From Helicobacteraceae bacterium (GTDB taxonomy: Bacteria; Campylobacterota; Campylobacteria; Campylobacterales; SZUA-545), in the NCBI GenBank assembly GCA_031288475.1, contig JAITRJ010000034.1, positions 34,208-98,207 on the forward strand: DNA of 64,000 nucleotides, written 5' to 3'. Below the pieces are notes generated by a model. It had not been told where the DNA came from and did no database searches. It saw only the letters and a program-made list of their open reading frames with translations. How positions within the stretch are numbered: position 1 is the stretch's first letter; every line of letters begins with the position of its first letter. Below are positions 19,850-29,601 of this stretch, piece after piece. Position numbers and translations under genes: made by a program.

Positions 19850-21396
19850 TTTTTATCTCCTTCCCCTGTTGGACGCATCGCAGGAAAGAGGAGTACGTCT
19901 CTGATCGTTTCGCTGCCGGTCAGGATCATAGCGAGCCGATCGATGCCGATCCCCTCCCCCGCCGCTGGCGGCATTCCGTAGCTAAGCGCCGTAATATAAT
20001 CCTCATCCATAAACATTCCCTCGTCGTTGCCTCCCTCTTTTTCTTTTACCTGTTCCTTAAAACGGTTGTACTGATCGATCGGATCGTTCAACTCACTGAA
20101 TCCGTTCGCTATCTCGTAGCCGCCGATAAAAAGTTCGAAACGATCGGCGAGAGCGGGATTGCGATCGTTTCTTCGCGCCAGAGGGGATATCTCGATCGGA
20201 AAGTCCGTAATAAATACGGGCGCTATGAGATTCTCCTCCACCAAACGATCGAACAGCCCGCCCTTGATCCTGCCGATCGTGTCGCTCTCCTTCACCGCTA
20301 TTCGCAGATCAAGCGCGATCCGTTTTAGCGCAACCGCATCGTTAAGATCACCCTCCGATATACCGCCAATCTCAATCAGAGCCCGATCATAACTATAACG
20401 CTTAAACGGGACGCTGAGATCAATATCTCTGCCTTTGAAACAGACGGTTTTTACCCCCAAATCCCTCGTCAGTTCGGCAAACAGTTTTTCAGTCAGCACA
20501 ATCAAATCGCTGCAAGTGTGATACGCCCAATAAAACTCGATCATCGTAAATTCGGGATTATGCGTTGAATCCATTCCCTCGTTTCTGAAACAGCGGTTTA
20601 TTTCATAGACTGCCTCAAATCCGCCCACGATCAATCTTTTTAAGTACAGCTCTGGCGCGATCCGCAGAAACCTGTCAACGTTCAGCGCGTTGTGATGCGT
20701 GATGAACGGCCTGGCGTTTGCGCCCCCTGGAATCGGGTGCAGCATAGGCGTTTCCACCTCAACAAAGCCGTTTTTCTCAAAAAAATTTCGTACGCTTGAT
20801 ATAAGCCTGCTGCGATAGATAAAGTTTTCCAGCACGCCTTCGTTCATTATAAGATCTAGATATCGCTGACGGCTTCGTGACTCAATATCCTGAATACCAT
20901 GAAATTTTTCCGGTAGCGGACGAATCGATTTGGTCAGCACTTTCAATGTTTTTATATGCAGCGTCAGTTCGCCCGTTTTGGTTAAGAAACCGTAACCCGC
21001 CGCTTCGATGATATCACCAACCTCTATGATCTTTTTCAGATCGTCGTAACGGCTTCCAAGTTCCGCCTGACTGATATAGAGCTGGAGCGAACCGCTCTGA
21101 TCGGATATCTGAGCGAAAGAAACCTTGCCCATCACGCGAAGCAGCTTCAGCCGTCCCACGATGCTCACAACGCGGTTCTCATTCCTCTCGGCGCCACTTA
21201 GCAAATCAGCGTGTGTTTCACGGAATTGCGCCAAACTCATATCGCGGCGCACATCGTTATCAAACGGATTTTCGCCCAGTTCTCTCAGCTTGTTGAGCTT
21301 GCCTATTCTACCTTCTACATAGCTGTTTAAATCTGGTATCAACTCGCAACCTTGTTGCATTCTTCGCATACACCGTGAATTTGAAGTATATGCCAT
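19846..21396 (-). CDS. lysS: Lysyl-tRNA synthetase (class II); true start may lie slightly downstream
   Basis: '[10 protein letters not shown]', '[29 protein letters not shown]...[16 protein letters not shown]', '[24 protein letters not shown]', 'GIGIDRLAM'. Confidence 0.97.
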   Translation of the reverse strand: MAYTSNSRCMRRMQQGCELIPDLNSYVEGRIGKLNKLRELGENPFDNDVRRDMSLAQFRETHADLLSGAERNENRVVSIVGRLKLLRVMGKVSFAQISDQSGSLQLYISQAELGSRYDDLKKIIEVGDIIEAAGYGFLTKTGELTLHIKTLKVLTKSIRPLPEKFHGIQDIESRSRQRYLDLIMNEGVLENFIYRSRLISSVRNFFEKNGFVEVETPMLHPIPGGANARPFITHHNALNVDRFLRIAPELYLKRLIVGGFEAVYEINRCFRNEGMDSTHNPEFTMIEFYWAYHTCSDLIVLTEKLFAELTRDLGVKTVCFKGRDIDLSVPFKRYSYDRALIEIGGISEGDLNDAVALKRIALDLRIAVKESDTIGRIKGGLFDRLVEENLIAPVFITDFPIEISPLARRNDRNPALADRFELFIGGYEIANGFSELNDPIDQYNRFKEQVKEKEGGNDEGMFMDEDYITALSYGMPPAAGEGIGIDRLAMILTGSETIRDVLLFPAMRPTGEGDKN

Positions 21397-21782
21397 TTTA
21401 TAATGAAATTGTGATTATTTGCGATAACAGACTGCCGTTCTTCGATTTTATCATCAGTAAATTCGATCATCTTGCGGCATTTATCGCATATCATATGATC
21501 GTGATGCTCTTTGATGCCAAATTCATACTTCTTGCCGTCTACGCCGAAACTGATACTTGTAATGATTTTTTCGATCTCCAAAAGAGCAAGCGTTCTGTAT
21601 ATAGTGGCGATACCGATTTTCGGTTCTTTAATCTTGTTGCGGAGGTCTTCCGGCGTGAAATGTCCTTTGCTGTTGTAGCAAAATCGCAGAATAGCCTCTC
21701 TTTGCGTTGTGAATTTAAGCGAGTTGCTTTTCAATATTTCTTTGAATCGAGACAAAAGCTTGGGATATGAAACAGTTTTCAT
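21339..21782 (-). CDS. fur: Ferric uptake regulator Fur
   Basis: 'KFTTQREAILRF', 'IGIATIYRTLALLE', 'HHDHMICDKCRKMIEF', 'HGVCEECN'. Confidence 0.9.
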   Translation of the reverse strand: MKTVSYPKLLSRFKEILKSNSLKFTTQREAILRFCYNSKGHFTPEDLRNKIKEPKIGIATIYRTLALLEIEKIITSISFGVDGKKYEFGIKEHHDHMICDKCRKMIEFTDDKIEERQSVIANNHNFIIKWHILQIHGVCEECNKVAS

Positions 21783-22438
21783 CCTGAACTCTCCTCGCTG
21801 GTGTTTTCTTCAAGCTCTTCAAGAATTTCCTGCACCTTCGCGGCGCTTTCCTCTACCTTCTCTTTAATCTCCTGCGTCTTTTCGATTACCCTAACGGTTC
21901 CCTCTTCCACTTTCTGTTCAAGCTTTTGAAGCGTTTTTTGCGCGTCATACTTAAAGAGAAGCGAACCTACCTTTTTAAGCGCCGGATACATAAAGCTGCT
22001 GTCGAACTTCCTATCCATCCAGCCGCCGACGCTGTTATTGAGGCTAAAAGCGTAAAAGATGACGGAAAAGATGAAAAACACCTTGAATGTTCCAATAAAA
22101 AATCCGCACAGACGATCGATGATGAGCGCTTTTTTGCGTATTTCACCGCTTTGTCTGGCGCGTATGAAATGCGCTATCAGATAGCCCAGCAGAAAACAAA
22201 CGCCCCAGCAAACCGCAAAAAGCAGGACAAAGCCGGTAAGCTGCATAACCCCCGCGGAGAAAGAGAGGTTAAAGTATTCCACCGCCCATCTGCCAACGGA
22301 CATTCCGAGTCTTGAACCTAAAACGATGCCCAGTACAACGCCTACGAGAGAAAAAGCCTCCCTGATCGCACCCCGTAAAAAGCCCCGTACCCCTAAAACT
22401 GCGATCAGAATAAGAACGATTATGTCCAGCGCGCTCAA
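21779..22438 (-). CDS. CvpA-family membrane protein
   Basis: 'SALDIIVLILIAVLGVRGFLRGAIREAFSLVGVVLGIVLGSRLG' and C-terminal coiled coil. Confidence 0.85.
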   Translation of the reverse strand: MSALDIIVLILIAVLGVRGFLRGAIREAFSLVGVVLGIVLGSRLGMSVGRWAVEYFNLSFSAGVMQLTGFVLLFAVCWGVCFLLGYLIAHFIRARQSGEIRKKALIIDRLCGFFIGTFKVFFIFSVIFYAFSLNNSVGGWMDRKFDSSFMYPALKKVGSLLFKYDAQKTLQKLEQKVEEGTVRVIEKTQEIKEKVEESAAKVQEILEELEENTSEESSG

Positions 22439-22441
22439 CCG

Positions 22442-23413
22442 TCAATCCTCAATCACGTGAATCGCGTTTGTGCCGAGTTTCGGCAGCAGATCGAGCGTGT
22501 TCTCAGCTCTTCTGCAGAGCAAATCGACCGTGTCGGCGGCGCGGTGCGGGACGATAGCGGCGCTGATCGTTACGTTGACTACCTGATCGGCATAAACAAG
22601 CTTGCTTGCCTCTACGCGACTTCTGACTCTACCCGAAGCCACGTAAGCGCCCTGCTTGTCCATCCGATTGAACACTACGCAGAAGATCGATTCATAGCCC
22701 TGCTTTTTTTCGTCGTAACGATAAATGCGGTTGTCGCTTCTAATCGTCGCCTGAAGGCTTTTTGCCATAAAGAGCAGGACCTTCTCCATAACGACATATC
22801 CAAAATGATCCTTAAGCTGTTCATAGTTATCTATCGTAAACATAGCGATCCACAGATCGAGATTGCGATTGTGTCCCGCTTCCAGAATCTGCTCCAGATG
22901 CCGCCTCAGAAACGTCGAGGTGCGTAATCTCGTAAGAGGATCGACAAAACTGTTCATCTCGATCTTTTCAAGATCGTTCTCCAGCTTCAAAATTGTGCTT
23001 TCGGCCTTTTTAATCTCGCTCGTAAGCCCTATGTACTGCGCTCGAAGCTCATCGACGATCGAAACCGGCACGAGCTGATCCGATTCAAGCGTCGCGAGAT
23101 CCAACGTGGCGCCTTGACTGCTCATAATCTCCCTTAGTTTTATTGTTGTTTCGGAGTACTCACGCAGCGAGCTGTGAGCGAAGTATATGGACTCTTCCAG
23201 ACTTTTGTTGACAGTTAAAATTTCCAATTGCTCCGCCCGCTTGCTAATCTCTTCCGCAATCTCCTTATCGCACTTCTTCACCAGATCGGCAAAAGCCTTC
23301 GAGTAGTAACACGGCAGCGCTGGAGTGTTGGTTTTTTCCAGAAGCTCAAGCGTCTCCCTTGATATCCTTTTGACGTTTTCCTCAAGATCGCTTAGCACCA
23401 TTTGTCGCCTCAA
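22442..23413 (-). CDS. GGDEF-fold protein with degenerate active site
   Basis: 'SFVDPLTRLRTSTFLRRHLEQILEAGHNRNLDLWIAMFTIDNYEQLKDHFGYVVMEKVLLFMAKSLQ' matches a GGDEF fold, but the GGDEF loop reads 'RYDEKKQGYESIFCVVF'. Confidence 0.8.
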   Translation of the reverse strand: MRRQMVLSDLEENVKRISRETLELLEKTNTPALPCYYSKAFADLVKKCDKEIAEEISKRAEQLEILTVNKSLEESIYFAHSSLREYSETTIKLREIMSSQGATLDLATLESDQLVPVSIVDELRAQYIGLTSEIKKAESTILKLENDLEKIEMNSFVDPLTRLRTSTFLRRHLEQILEAGHNRNLDLWIAMFTIDNYEQLKDHFGYVVMEKVLLFMAKSLQATIRSDNRIYRYDEKKQGYESIFCVVFNRMDKQGAYVASGRVRSRVEASKLVYADQVVNVTISAAIVPHRAADTVDLLCRRAENTLDLLPKLGTNAIHVIED

Positions 23414-23474
23414 TTATTTGGATATAGTTAAGGCAATTATACTCTCCAAAGCCCTTAGCCTCTATAATTGATCG

Positions 23475-24527
23475 ATGAGTAAACGGATTGGCAATCAAGA
23501 GGCGCTGGAACTTTTAGAGGGCGGCTCGCTTCTGGAGATAGGCTCCATAGCGCTGGAGAAGAAGCGTGAAAAGCACGGCGGGCGCGAAACGACTTTCGTG
23601 ATTGACCGCAATATCAACTACACCAATATATGTCATATCGGCTGTAAATTCTGCGCTTTTCACAAAAGCATTAACGAAGATGGCGGCTATATCCTGCCCT
23701 ATGAGACGATCGATCAAAAGATCAAGGAACTGCTCGCGATCGGCGGAACGCAGATACTTTTTCAAGGCGGCGTTCATCCAAATCTGGATATTAATTACTA
23801 CGCCGATCTGGTAAGCCATATACGGGGAGAATTCCCCGCGATCGACATTCACGGCTTCTCAGCGGTGGAAATCGCCTACATCGCCAAAAAAAGCGGTGTC
23901 GCCACAATTGAGGTGTTAAGACAGCTCAATGAGCGCGGAATGGAGTCTATGCCTGGCGCGGGGGCGGAGATTTTAAGCGATCGGGTGCGCTCTTTTGTCA
24001 GTCCAAGAAAGGTGAGCAAAGAGGAGTGGCTGAGAATCCACAAAGAGGCGCACTCGCTCGAAATGACCACGAGCGCTACGATGGTATTCGGGCTTGGAGA
24101 GAGCAATCGGGAGATTATTGAGCATTTGGAATGCCTGCGCGTTTTGCAGGACGAAACGGGAGGATTCACCGCCTTTATACTCTGGAGCTATCAGCCAGAC
24201 TTCACGCCGCTGCAAAAGATCCGTCCTGATCTGATCAGGCAAAGTTCCAATCGTTATCTGCGCCTCCTGGCGCTTTCACGCGTCTACCTGGATAACTTTC
24301 AGAACATCCAGTCAAGCTGGGTTACGCAGGGCAGTTACATCGGACAGCTTGCGCTCCGCTTCGGCGCGAACGATCTTGGCAGTACAATGATGGAAGAGAA
24401 TGTTGTGGCGGCGACGGGCTGCTCGCACTCAATGGCAACGGACGAAATGGTCGCGCTGATCAAAGGGGTGGGTGAGATACCCGTTCAGCGAAATACCCGC
24501 TATAAACATATAAGGAGATTTGCGTGA
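23475..24527 (+). CDS. mqnC: Cyclic dehypoxanthinyl futalosine synthase MqnC (radical SAM)
   Basis: Radical SAM 'NYTNICHIGCKFCAFHK', 'QILFQGGVHPNLDINYYADL', 'RGMESMPGAGAEIL', 'ATMVFGLGESNREIIEHL'. Confidence 0.95.
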   Translation: MSKRIGNQEALELLEGGSLLEIGSIALEKKREKHGGRETTFVIDRNINYTNICHIGCKFCAFHKSINEDGGYILPYETIDQKIKELLAIGGTQILFQGGVHPNLDINYYADLVSHIRGEFPAIDIHGFSAVEIAYIAKKSGVATIEVLRQLNERGMESMPGAGAEILSDRVRSFVSPRKVSKEEWLRIHKEAHSLEMTTSATMVFGLGESNREIIEHLECLRVLQDETGGFTAFILWSYQPDFTPLQKIRPDLIRQSSNRYLRLLALSRVYLDNFQNIQSSWVTQGSYIGQLALRFGANDLGSTMMEENVVAATGCSHSMATDEMVALIKGVGEIPVQRNTRYKHIRRFA

Positions 24528-25810
24528 TACGCGCTCTTTTCGCGGTACTTTTACTTCAAGGAATATTAATGGCAATCATAATCGACTCTGCCCAGGACAG
24601 GCCGCTTCTTCTTGAAAGCGATCATAAGCTGCCAATCGTCTATATGCAGATTGTTTTCCTCGGCAGCGGCTCTATAAGCGATGGTAATCTCGCCGGACTC
24701 GCCTCCCTGAGCGCCGATCTGCTGGAGGAGGGAACGAAAAAACTCGGCGTCATCGCCTTTGCCGAAAAGCTGGAAGAGCGGGCGATCCGCTTTGGCGTCA
24801 ACGTCGGGCGGGAGACGCTAAGTATCGATCTAAGCTCGCTGAAAGCGCAGTTTGGCGAGGGTTTCGATCTGCTCAAAAGCCTCTTAGCCGATCCTAACCT
24901 CACCGAAAAGACCCTCGTCAAAATAAAAGAACAGGCGATCGGCGAACTTAGCCGTAAACAAAGCGATTTTGACTATGTGGCAGAGGAGGGGCTGAGAGAA
25001 CTTCTGTTTGAGGGAAGCGCTCTGGCGTTGCCAACGACGGGGACAGCAGAGAGTATAGCCCAAATCAAGCTGGAAAACATCAGGCGGTTTTTGAAAACGG
25101 CGATCGCGCGCGATCGCGCCGTTGTGCTTTTTGGCGGCGACATCACTCTGGAAGAGGCAAAGCAATATGCCAATTCCGTACTTACAACGCTTCCACATGG
25201 CAGCGTTAAAGAGATCAAGTTTATCGCCGCGGGCAACGCGGGCAGAGTGAAAACCGCTGTCAAAAACAGCGAACAGGCATATATTTATTTCGGCGCGCCC
25301 TTTGATATGCCCTTCGACAGCGAAGAATCCTACAAAGCTACGGTCGCTTCGTTTATTCTGGGCGGAAGCGGCTTCGGATCGCGGCTGATGGAGGAGATCA
25401 GGGTTAAGAGAGGGCTTGCCTACAGCGCCTATTCGTACACCTCGCTTGGGCAGACGAGCAGTACGTTCAAAGGGCATTTACAAACCAAGCTGGAGTCACA
25501 GGAAGAGGCAAAGAAGATCGTTTTGGCGGTGGTCAAAGAGTTTGTGCAAAAGGGCGCGACGCAAAAGGAGCTGGACGAGGCGAAACGGTTTCTGCTCGGT
25601 TCCGAGCCGTTGCGCAACGAAACAATGAACGGCCGGCTAAACCGCGCCTTTGGAGACTTTTACCGCAAAAAACCGATGGGCTGGAGCTCGGATCAGCTTC
25701 AAAAGATCGGGGAGCTTACGCTGAAAGAGCTTAACGACTTTATCGCGGCGCACTCAGAAATCCTGAATCTAAGTTTCTTTATCGTTACAAACAGGGCAAC
25801 CAGCCAATAG
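24524..25810 (+). CDS. M16-family peptidase-like protein
   Basis: M16 fold features ('SLSADLLEEGT', 'GGDITLEEAKQYANSVL', 'LGGSGFGSRLMEEIRVKRGLAYSAYS'). The HxxEH zinc motif is not evident. Confidence 0.88.
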   Translation: MIRALFAVLLLQGILMAIIIDSAQDRPLLLESDHKLPIVYMQIVFLGSGSISDGNLAGLASLSADLLEEGTKKLGVIAFAEKLEERAIRFGVNVGRETLSIDLSSLKAQFGEGFDLLKSLLADPNLTEKTLVKIKEQAIGELSRKQSDFDYVAEEGLRELLFEGSALALPTTGTAESIAQIKLENIRRFLKTAIARDRAVVLFGGDITLEEAKQYANSVLTTLPHGSVKEIKFIAAGNAGRVKTAVKNSEQAYIYFGAPFDMPFDSEESYKATVASFILGGSGFGSRLMEEIRVKRGLAYSAYSYTSLGQTSSTFKGHLQTKLESQEEAKKIVLAVVKEFVQKGATQKELDEAKRFLLGSEPLRNETMNGRLNRAFGDFYRKKPMGWSSDQLQKIGELTLKELNDFIAAHSEILNLSFFIVTNRATSQ

Positions 25811-25811
25811 A

Positions 25812-27581
25812 ATGTCAAACGCGATCGCCGCCGCACTCCTGATTCCCCGCGCGTGGCGCGATCTGCGGCTCAAACCATCTCCGGAGATTGACGCTTCATG
25901 CGCGACAAAAGCGCGGGTGATTCAGTGCAGAGAGTCGCCGAAAACCTTTATCGTACATCTCTTCTCGCTTACGTGGGGCGTTTATGTGAGCGCCGTTTAT
26001 TTTCACGCGAAAGGGTGGCAGAAGACGCAGTTTTCCACAGGCAGGGAGCTGATTCTTTTCGGCCTGACACGGCGCGGTATAGGCGGACTGGAAATGATTC
26101 AACCAATCGTTGTCTCTCAAACAGGCGCGATCTCCCCTGTGTATAAACGCAAAATGGCAAAGGAAGCGCTCTCTCTGATCTCCGTCGCCGCGCTTGAAAA
26201 GGAAGGACTGCCGCGCGATGTCGCTGAAACGCTCTGCAATCTGCACTTTCCCCAGACCATGCCGAATTTAAGCAGCCGTTCGGTCTCATACGCACTGAAA
26301 TTCGCCGAAATATTCAACTTTTTAAGGCAGCTTAACGCCAAAAAGCGCGATTTGCCGTCGCTGGCCCGGATAGAAGCCGATCCCGCGCCGTTTATCAGAA
26401 ACCTGCCGTTTTCCCTGACAGATGATCAGCTTGGCGCGATCGAGGATTGCAGGAACGATCTCGCAAAGCCGGTACAGGCGCGGCGGCTGATTGTGGGCGA
26501 CGTAGGCTGCGGCAAAACGGCGGTGATGCTCGCGGTGGCGTTTATGGCAAAAAAGGCGGTCATAATGGTGCCCACTACGCTGCTTGCCGCGCAGATATAC
26601 GAGGAGGCGGGAAAGCTGCTTAAAGACCTCCTCTCGATCTCGTTGGTAACGGCAGGCGCTGGAAGCAAAAGCGAGGGATTAAGCGCCGCCGATCTGCTGA
26701 TCGGAACGCACGCGCTCCTGCACCAAGTTCTGCCGCGGGTTCCATGCGTGATGATCGACGAACAGCACCGTTTTGGCACGAATCAGCGCAAGCTGCTTGG
26801 CGAGCTGACAAGCGGCAGGGGGGGGAAACCGCATATTTTTCAGTTCTCCGCAACGCCGATTCCGCGCACGCTAGCGATGATCGAAAGCGCGCTTCTTGAC
26901 ATCTCGACGATCAAAACGGCGCCATTTGTAAAACGGACGACGACAAAGGTGATCGATAAAGCGAGTTTCAAAGAGCTGATCGGGGCGATCAGGGACGAGA
27001 TCGCGGCGAATAACCAGGTGCTGATTGTATATCCGCTGATCGAAGCAAGCGGGGCAAACGAATATCAGAGTCTGGAAGAGGCACAGGGTTTCTGGTTTAA
27101 AAACTTTGAAAACGTCTATGTAACGCACGGGAAAGACAGAGAAAAAGAACGGATAATCCTCTCTTTCCGCGACAACGGAAGCATACTGCTTGCCACGACG
27201 GTGGTCGAAGTTGGGATCAATCTGCCGCGCCTTACGACCGTCGTAGTGGTGGGCGCGGAAAGGCTCGGTCTTGCCACACTGCACCAGCTTCGCGGCAGGG
27301 TCGGGCGCATGGGGCAGAACAGCCGCTGTTTTTTCTACACGAACCATATTCAAAACGAACGCCTGCGCGCCCTTGCTGAAACAATGGACGGCTTTGAGGT
27401 AGCAGAACTGGACCTGAAAAACAGAATGTGCGGCGATCTTTTAAGCGGCGAGTTTCAAAGCGGCGCGGCGTTTAACTATTTCGATCTGGCTGATGACGAG
27501 GAAATTTTGGCAGCGGCGAAAAAGAGAATCAGCCTTTGCCATACGCCTGAGCGTATGGCGGGCGCGGCTATTTCACATTGA
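25812..27581 (+). CDS. recG: ATP-dependent DNA helicase RecG
   Basis: 'RLIVGDVGCGKTAVMLAVAFMA', 'DEQHRFGTNQR', 'QFSATPIPRTLA', 'LRGRVGRMGQNSRCFFYTN'. Confidence 0.93.
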   Translation: MSNAIAAALLIPRAWRDLRLKPSPEIDASCATKARVIQCRESPKTFIVHLFSLTWGVYVSAVYFHAKGWQKTQFSTGRELILFGLTRRGIGGLEMIQPIVVSQTGAISPVYKRKMAKEALSLISVAALEKEGLPRDVAETLCNLHFPQTMPNLSSRSVSYALKFAEIFNFLRQLNAKKRDLPSLARIEADPAPFIRNLPFSLTDDQLGAIEDCRNDLAKPVQARRLIVGDVGCGKTAVMLAVAFMAKKAVIMVPTTLLAAQIYEEAGKLLKDLLSISLVTAGAGSKSEGLSAADLLIGTHALLHQVLPRVPCVMIDEQHRFGTNQRKLLGELTSGRGGKPHIFQFSATPIPRTLAMIESALLDISTIKTAPFVKRTTTKVIDKASFKELIGAIRDEIAANNQVLIVYPLIEASGANEYQSLEEAQGFWFKNFENVYVTHGKDREKERIILSFRDNGSILLATTVVEVGINLPRLTTVVVVGAERLGLATLHQLRGRVGRMGQNSRCFFYTNHIQNERLRALAETMDGFEVAELDLKNRMCGDLLSGEFQSGAAFNYFDLADDEEILAAAKKRISLCHTPERMAGAAISH

Positions 27582-27981
27582 TTTGTTTTGCGCCTTTTGG
27601 CTGAATCTTCGGCAGCGTCAGCGTTAAAACGCCGTTTTTATAGGCGGCTTCGATCTTTTCGGGATCGGTGTTGTCGGGCAGGCTGAAGCGCCGCTCAAAC
27701 CGTCCATAGCGGCTTTCAAGGCGGTAAAAGTCTTCCTCCTTCACCTCTTCTTCAAATTTCCTCTCACCGCTTATGGAAAGGATTTTCTCCTTCAGATCTA
27801 CGGTGATCGCGTCCTTATCCACCCCAGGCAGATCGATTTGAATCAGGTACGCGTCGCTGTTTTCACGGGTATTTACCGCGGGACTGAACGACGAGAGATT
27901 GGGAGCGGAATCGCTCCTTTCGCTGAGCGCCTCAATTTGGCGGCGCAGTTCCAAAAACGGATCGAATCTTTGCAGTGTCAT
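27568..27981 (-). CDS. Small heat shock protein Hsp20/IbpA family
   Basis: Alpha-crystallin domain 'SDAYLIQIDLPGVDKDAITVDLKEKILSISGERKFEEEVKEEDFYRLESRYGRFERRFSLPDNTDPEKIEAAYKNGVLTLTLPK'; ATG at 27981. Confidence 0.95.
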   Translation of the reverse strand: MTLQRFDPFLELRRQIEALSERSDSAPNLSSFSPAVNTRENSDAYLIQIDLPGVDKDAITVDLKEKILSISGERKFEEEVKEEDFYRLESRYGRFERRFSLPDNTDPEKIEAAYKNGVLTLTLPKIQPKGAKQINVK

Positions 27982-28003
27982 CTGTAACTCCTTATGTCTG
28001 TAT

Positions 28004-28030
28004 TTAGCACTAGATGACTTCAAGTGCTAA
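28004..28030 (-). promoter_or_regulatory. CIRCE operator (HrcA-binding inverted repeat) upstream of hsp20
   Basis: TTAGCACTA-GATGACTTC-AAGTGCTAA matches consensus TTAGCACTC-N9-GAGTGCTAA except at the innermost base of each arm. Confidence 0.92.
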
Positions 28031-28034
28031 ATGA

Positions 28035-28064
28035 AGTATATAACATTGAGCCTATCACTGTCAA
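28035..28064 (-). promoter_or_regulatory. Sigma70-type promoter for hsp20
   Basis: On the minus strand: TTGACA (28064-28059), 18-bp spacer, TATACT (28040-28035), directly upstream of the CIRCE element. Confidence 0.75.
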
Positions 28065-28153
28065 GTCTTTTGCAAAAAAATTTTCATAGTCTGTCTAAAT
28101 TGCCCCTCTCCTCCCCAACAACGTAAGGCGTTAAGCAATTACGCAGGGGGAGT

Positions 28154-28184
28154 CGGATTGCCACGCACGCCCCCGCAATGACAG
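28154..28184. repeat. REP-like intergenic palindromic repeat (GTCATTGCGGGGG...GTGGCAATCCG type)
   Basis: cggattgccacgcacgcccccgcaatgac; its reverse complement resembles dispersed 'GTCATTGCGAG...GTGGCAATC' repeats of many bacteria. Single copy seen here. Confidence 0.5.
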
Positions 28185-29103
28185 CAGGAAGCGGCGGCGG
28201 CAAGCTAACGCTGTAAGGTTAGCGTCTGACAAACCGATCAATATGGTCGCGCTCCCGTCGCTCCATTCCAATATAGCCTCCTAATACTCTTTGCCGCCGA
28301 CGACTTTCAGATAAAGAGCGCCAACATTGTCGTGGGAAACCGGCGTTTCAAGCGCCGTTTTATATGAAGTTACCGCGGTTGTAGCTGCAGCGTTTTTGGT
28401 CAGCGTAATTGAGTGCTTGACATAATATTGCGTTCCGAATAAGAACCGAATACGTCGGTAAAATCGGAGTCCGTAGGTGAGCGTGAACCTTCACCGTTTA
28501 TCAACCTAATATCAATATCATAACCTTGGGTAAAACCCTTGCTGCCCGTTAGCGAGACTCAAATGCGCTCCAGACCGAACAGGACAAAGTATTGTCCGCA
28601 AGGAGAAGCAAGATGCTAGTGCATAGCCGCCCCCCCATACCGCTCAATCTGTGTAGGTAAAAGCAGGAACAATCTTGCGCTATCGTGGCATCCGCGCAAT
28701 CCTTGTAATTCGCGTCAAACCATAGTGCCGCGATCAGCGTGGGCAAATTGGGGACACCGAATTGAAACGCGGTTTCCCCCGCGGTTTCCTCACTACGAAA
28801 CATTTTTAATCGCGGGCGGCTACGGGTTTGACGCGGTTCAATGTGAAATACGGGGGTGCATTTTCGATCGGCAAATCGGTATGGATCGCGCTTGGGAAGA
28901 CGGTTGTGCGGTTAGCGCACAAAAAACAGATTTCAAAGATTTTTAAGGTTTTTATCAAGTTCGATCGATCCCTCTTGCACACTCGTCGTCAGATGCATAA
29001 AGCCTCATGGACTAGTTATCTCGCCGCGGCTGACGAAGCAAATTGTGCAACTCGGTATGCATTTTGTTGCGCATTTTCGCAAGCTTACGCGTATTCGGAA
29101 AAA

Positions 29104-29601
29104 CTAAATCCGGCTTTCATACGCAAGGTTGATATTGAAGTTGTCGAGATAGACGACGCCGACGGTTCTGCCGTAGCGGTCGGTTTCGATTGTAACGACG
29201 CGGATATACTCGCCAGCTATTGTCGCGCTCAAAACGCGCCGCGCCGATTCGCCGTATGGCTGCTTCTTTTCGGGCGCGTCAATGCAGTTCAAGCGCGTTC
29301 GTATCGTTTCGCCGCTGTCGGTTTTGAAGTCGATGGTGTCGCCGTCGATAACGCGGCTGGCGACGCCGTATATCAAATCGTCTTGCTTTGGAACGCAGGC
29401 GGCGAGCAGGAACGCGGCGGCGAGAGAGACGGCAAAGGCGAGCACTCTTTTCGATGGTGTCGCCGGCGAAGTCAAACAATATATAAGAGACGAACGCGCA
29501 ACGCTTCGCATTACTGGCTTGACGCGTAAAGGGGATATTGCGCGTAAAAACGACGCAAGGGGCGCGGAATCGCCGCGTTTTGATTGATGATACGACGGCA
29601 A
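29104..29601 (-). pseudogene. Staphylococcal-nuclease-like (thermonuclease) lipoprotein, C-terminally truncated
   Basis: 'LAAAFLLAACVPKQDD' lipobox; 'VIDGDTIDFKTDSGETIRTRLNCIDAPEKKQPYGESARRVL...VVTIETDRYGRTVGVVYLDNFNINL' then 'AYESRI*'. The final helix/strand (…GxAWVY…) is missing. Confidence 0.65.

Noticed and set aside
24884-25477. 197-aa minus ORF opposite the M16 peptidase gene
   Set aside because: Antisense shadow without recognisable features.
26816-26826. Short poly-G run in recG as a possible phase-variable tract
   Set aside because: Encodes RGGK in an essential-type helicase core; short and probably stable, far weaker than the G17 tract.
28828-29529. 233-aa plus ORF over the decayed 28.8-29.5 kb region
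   Set aside because: Runs antisense to the readable SNase-like gene and shows no domain signature.
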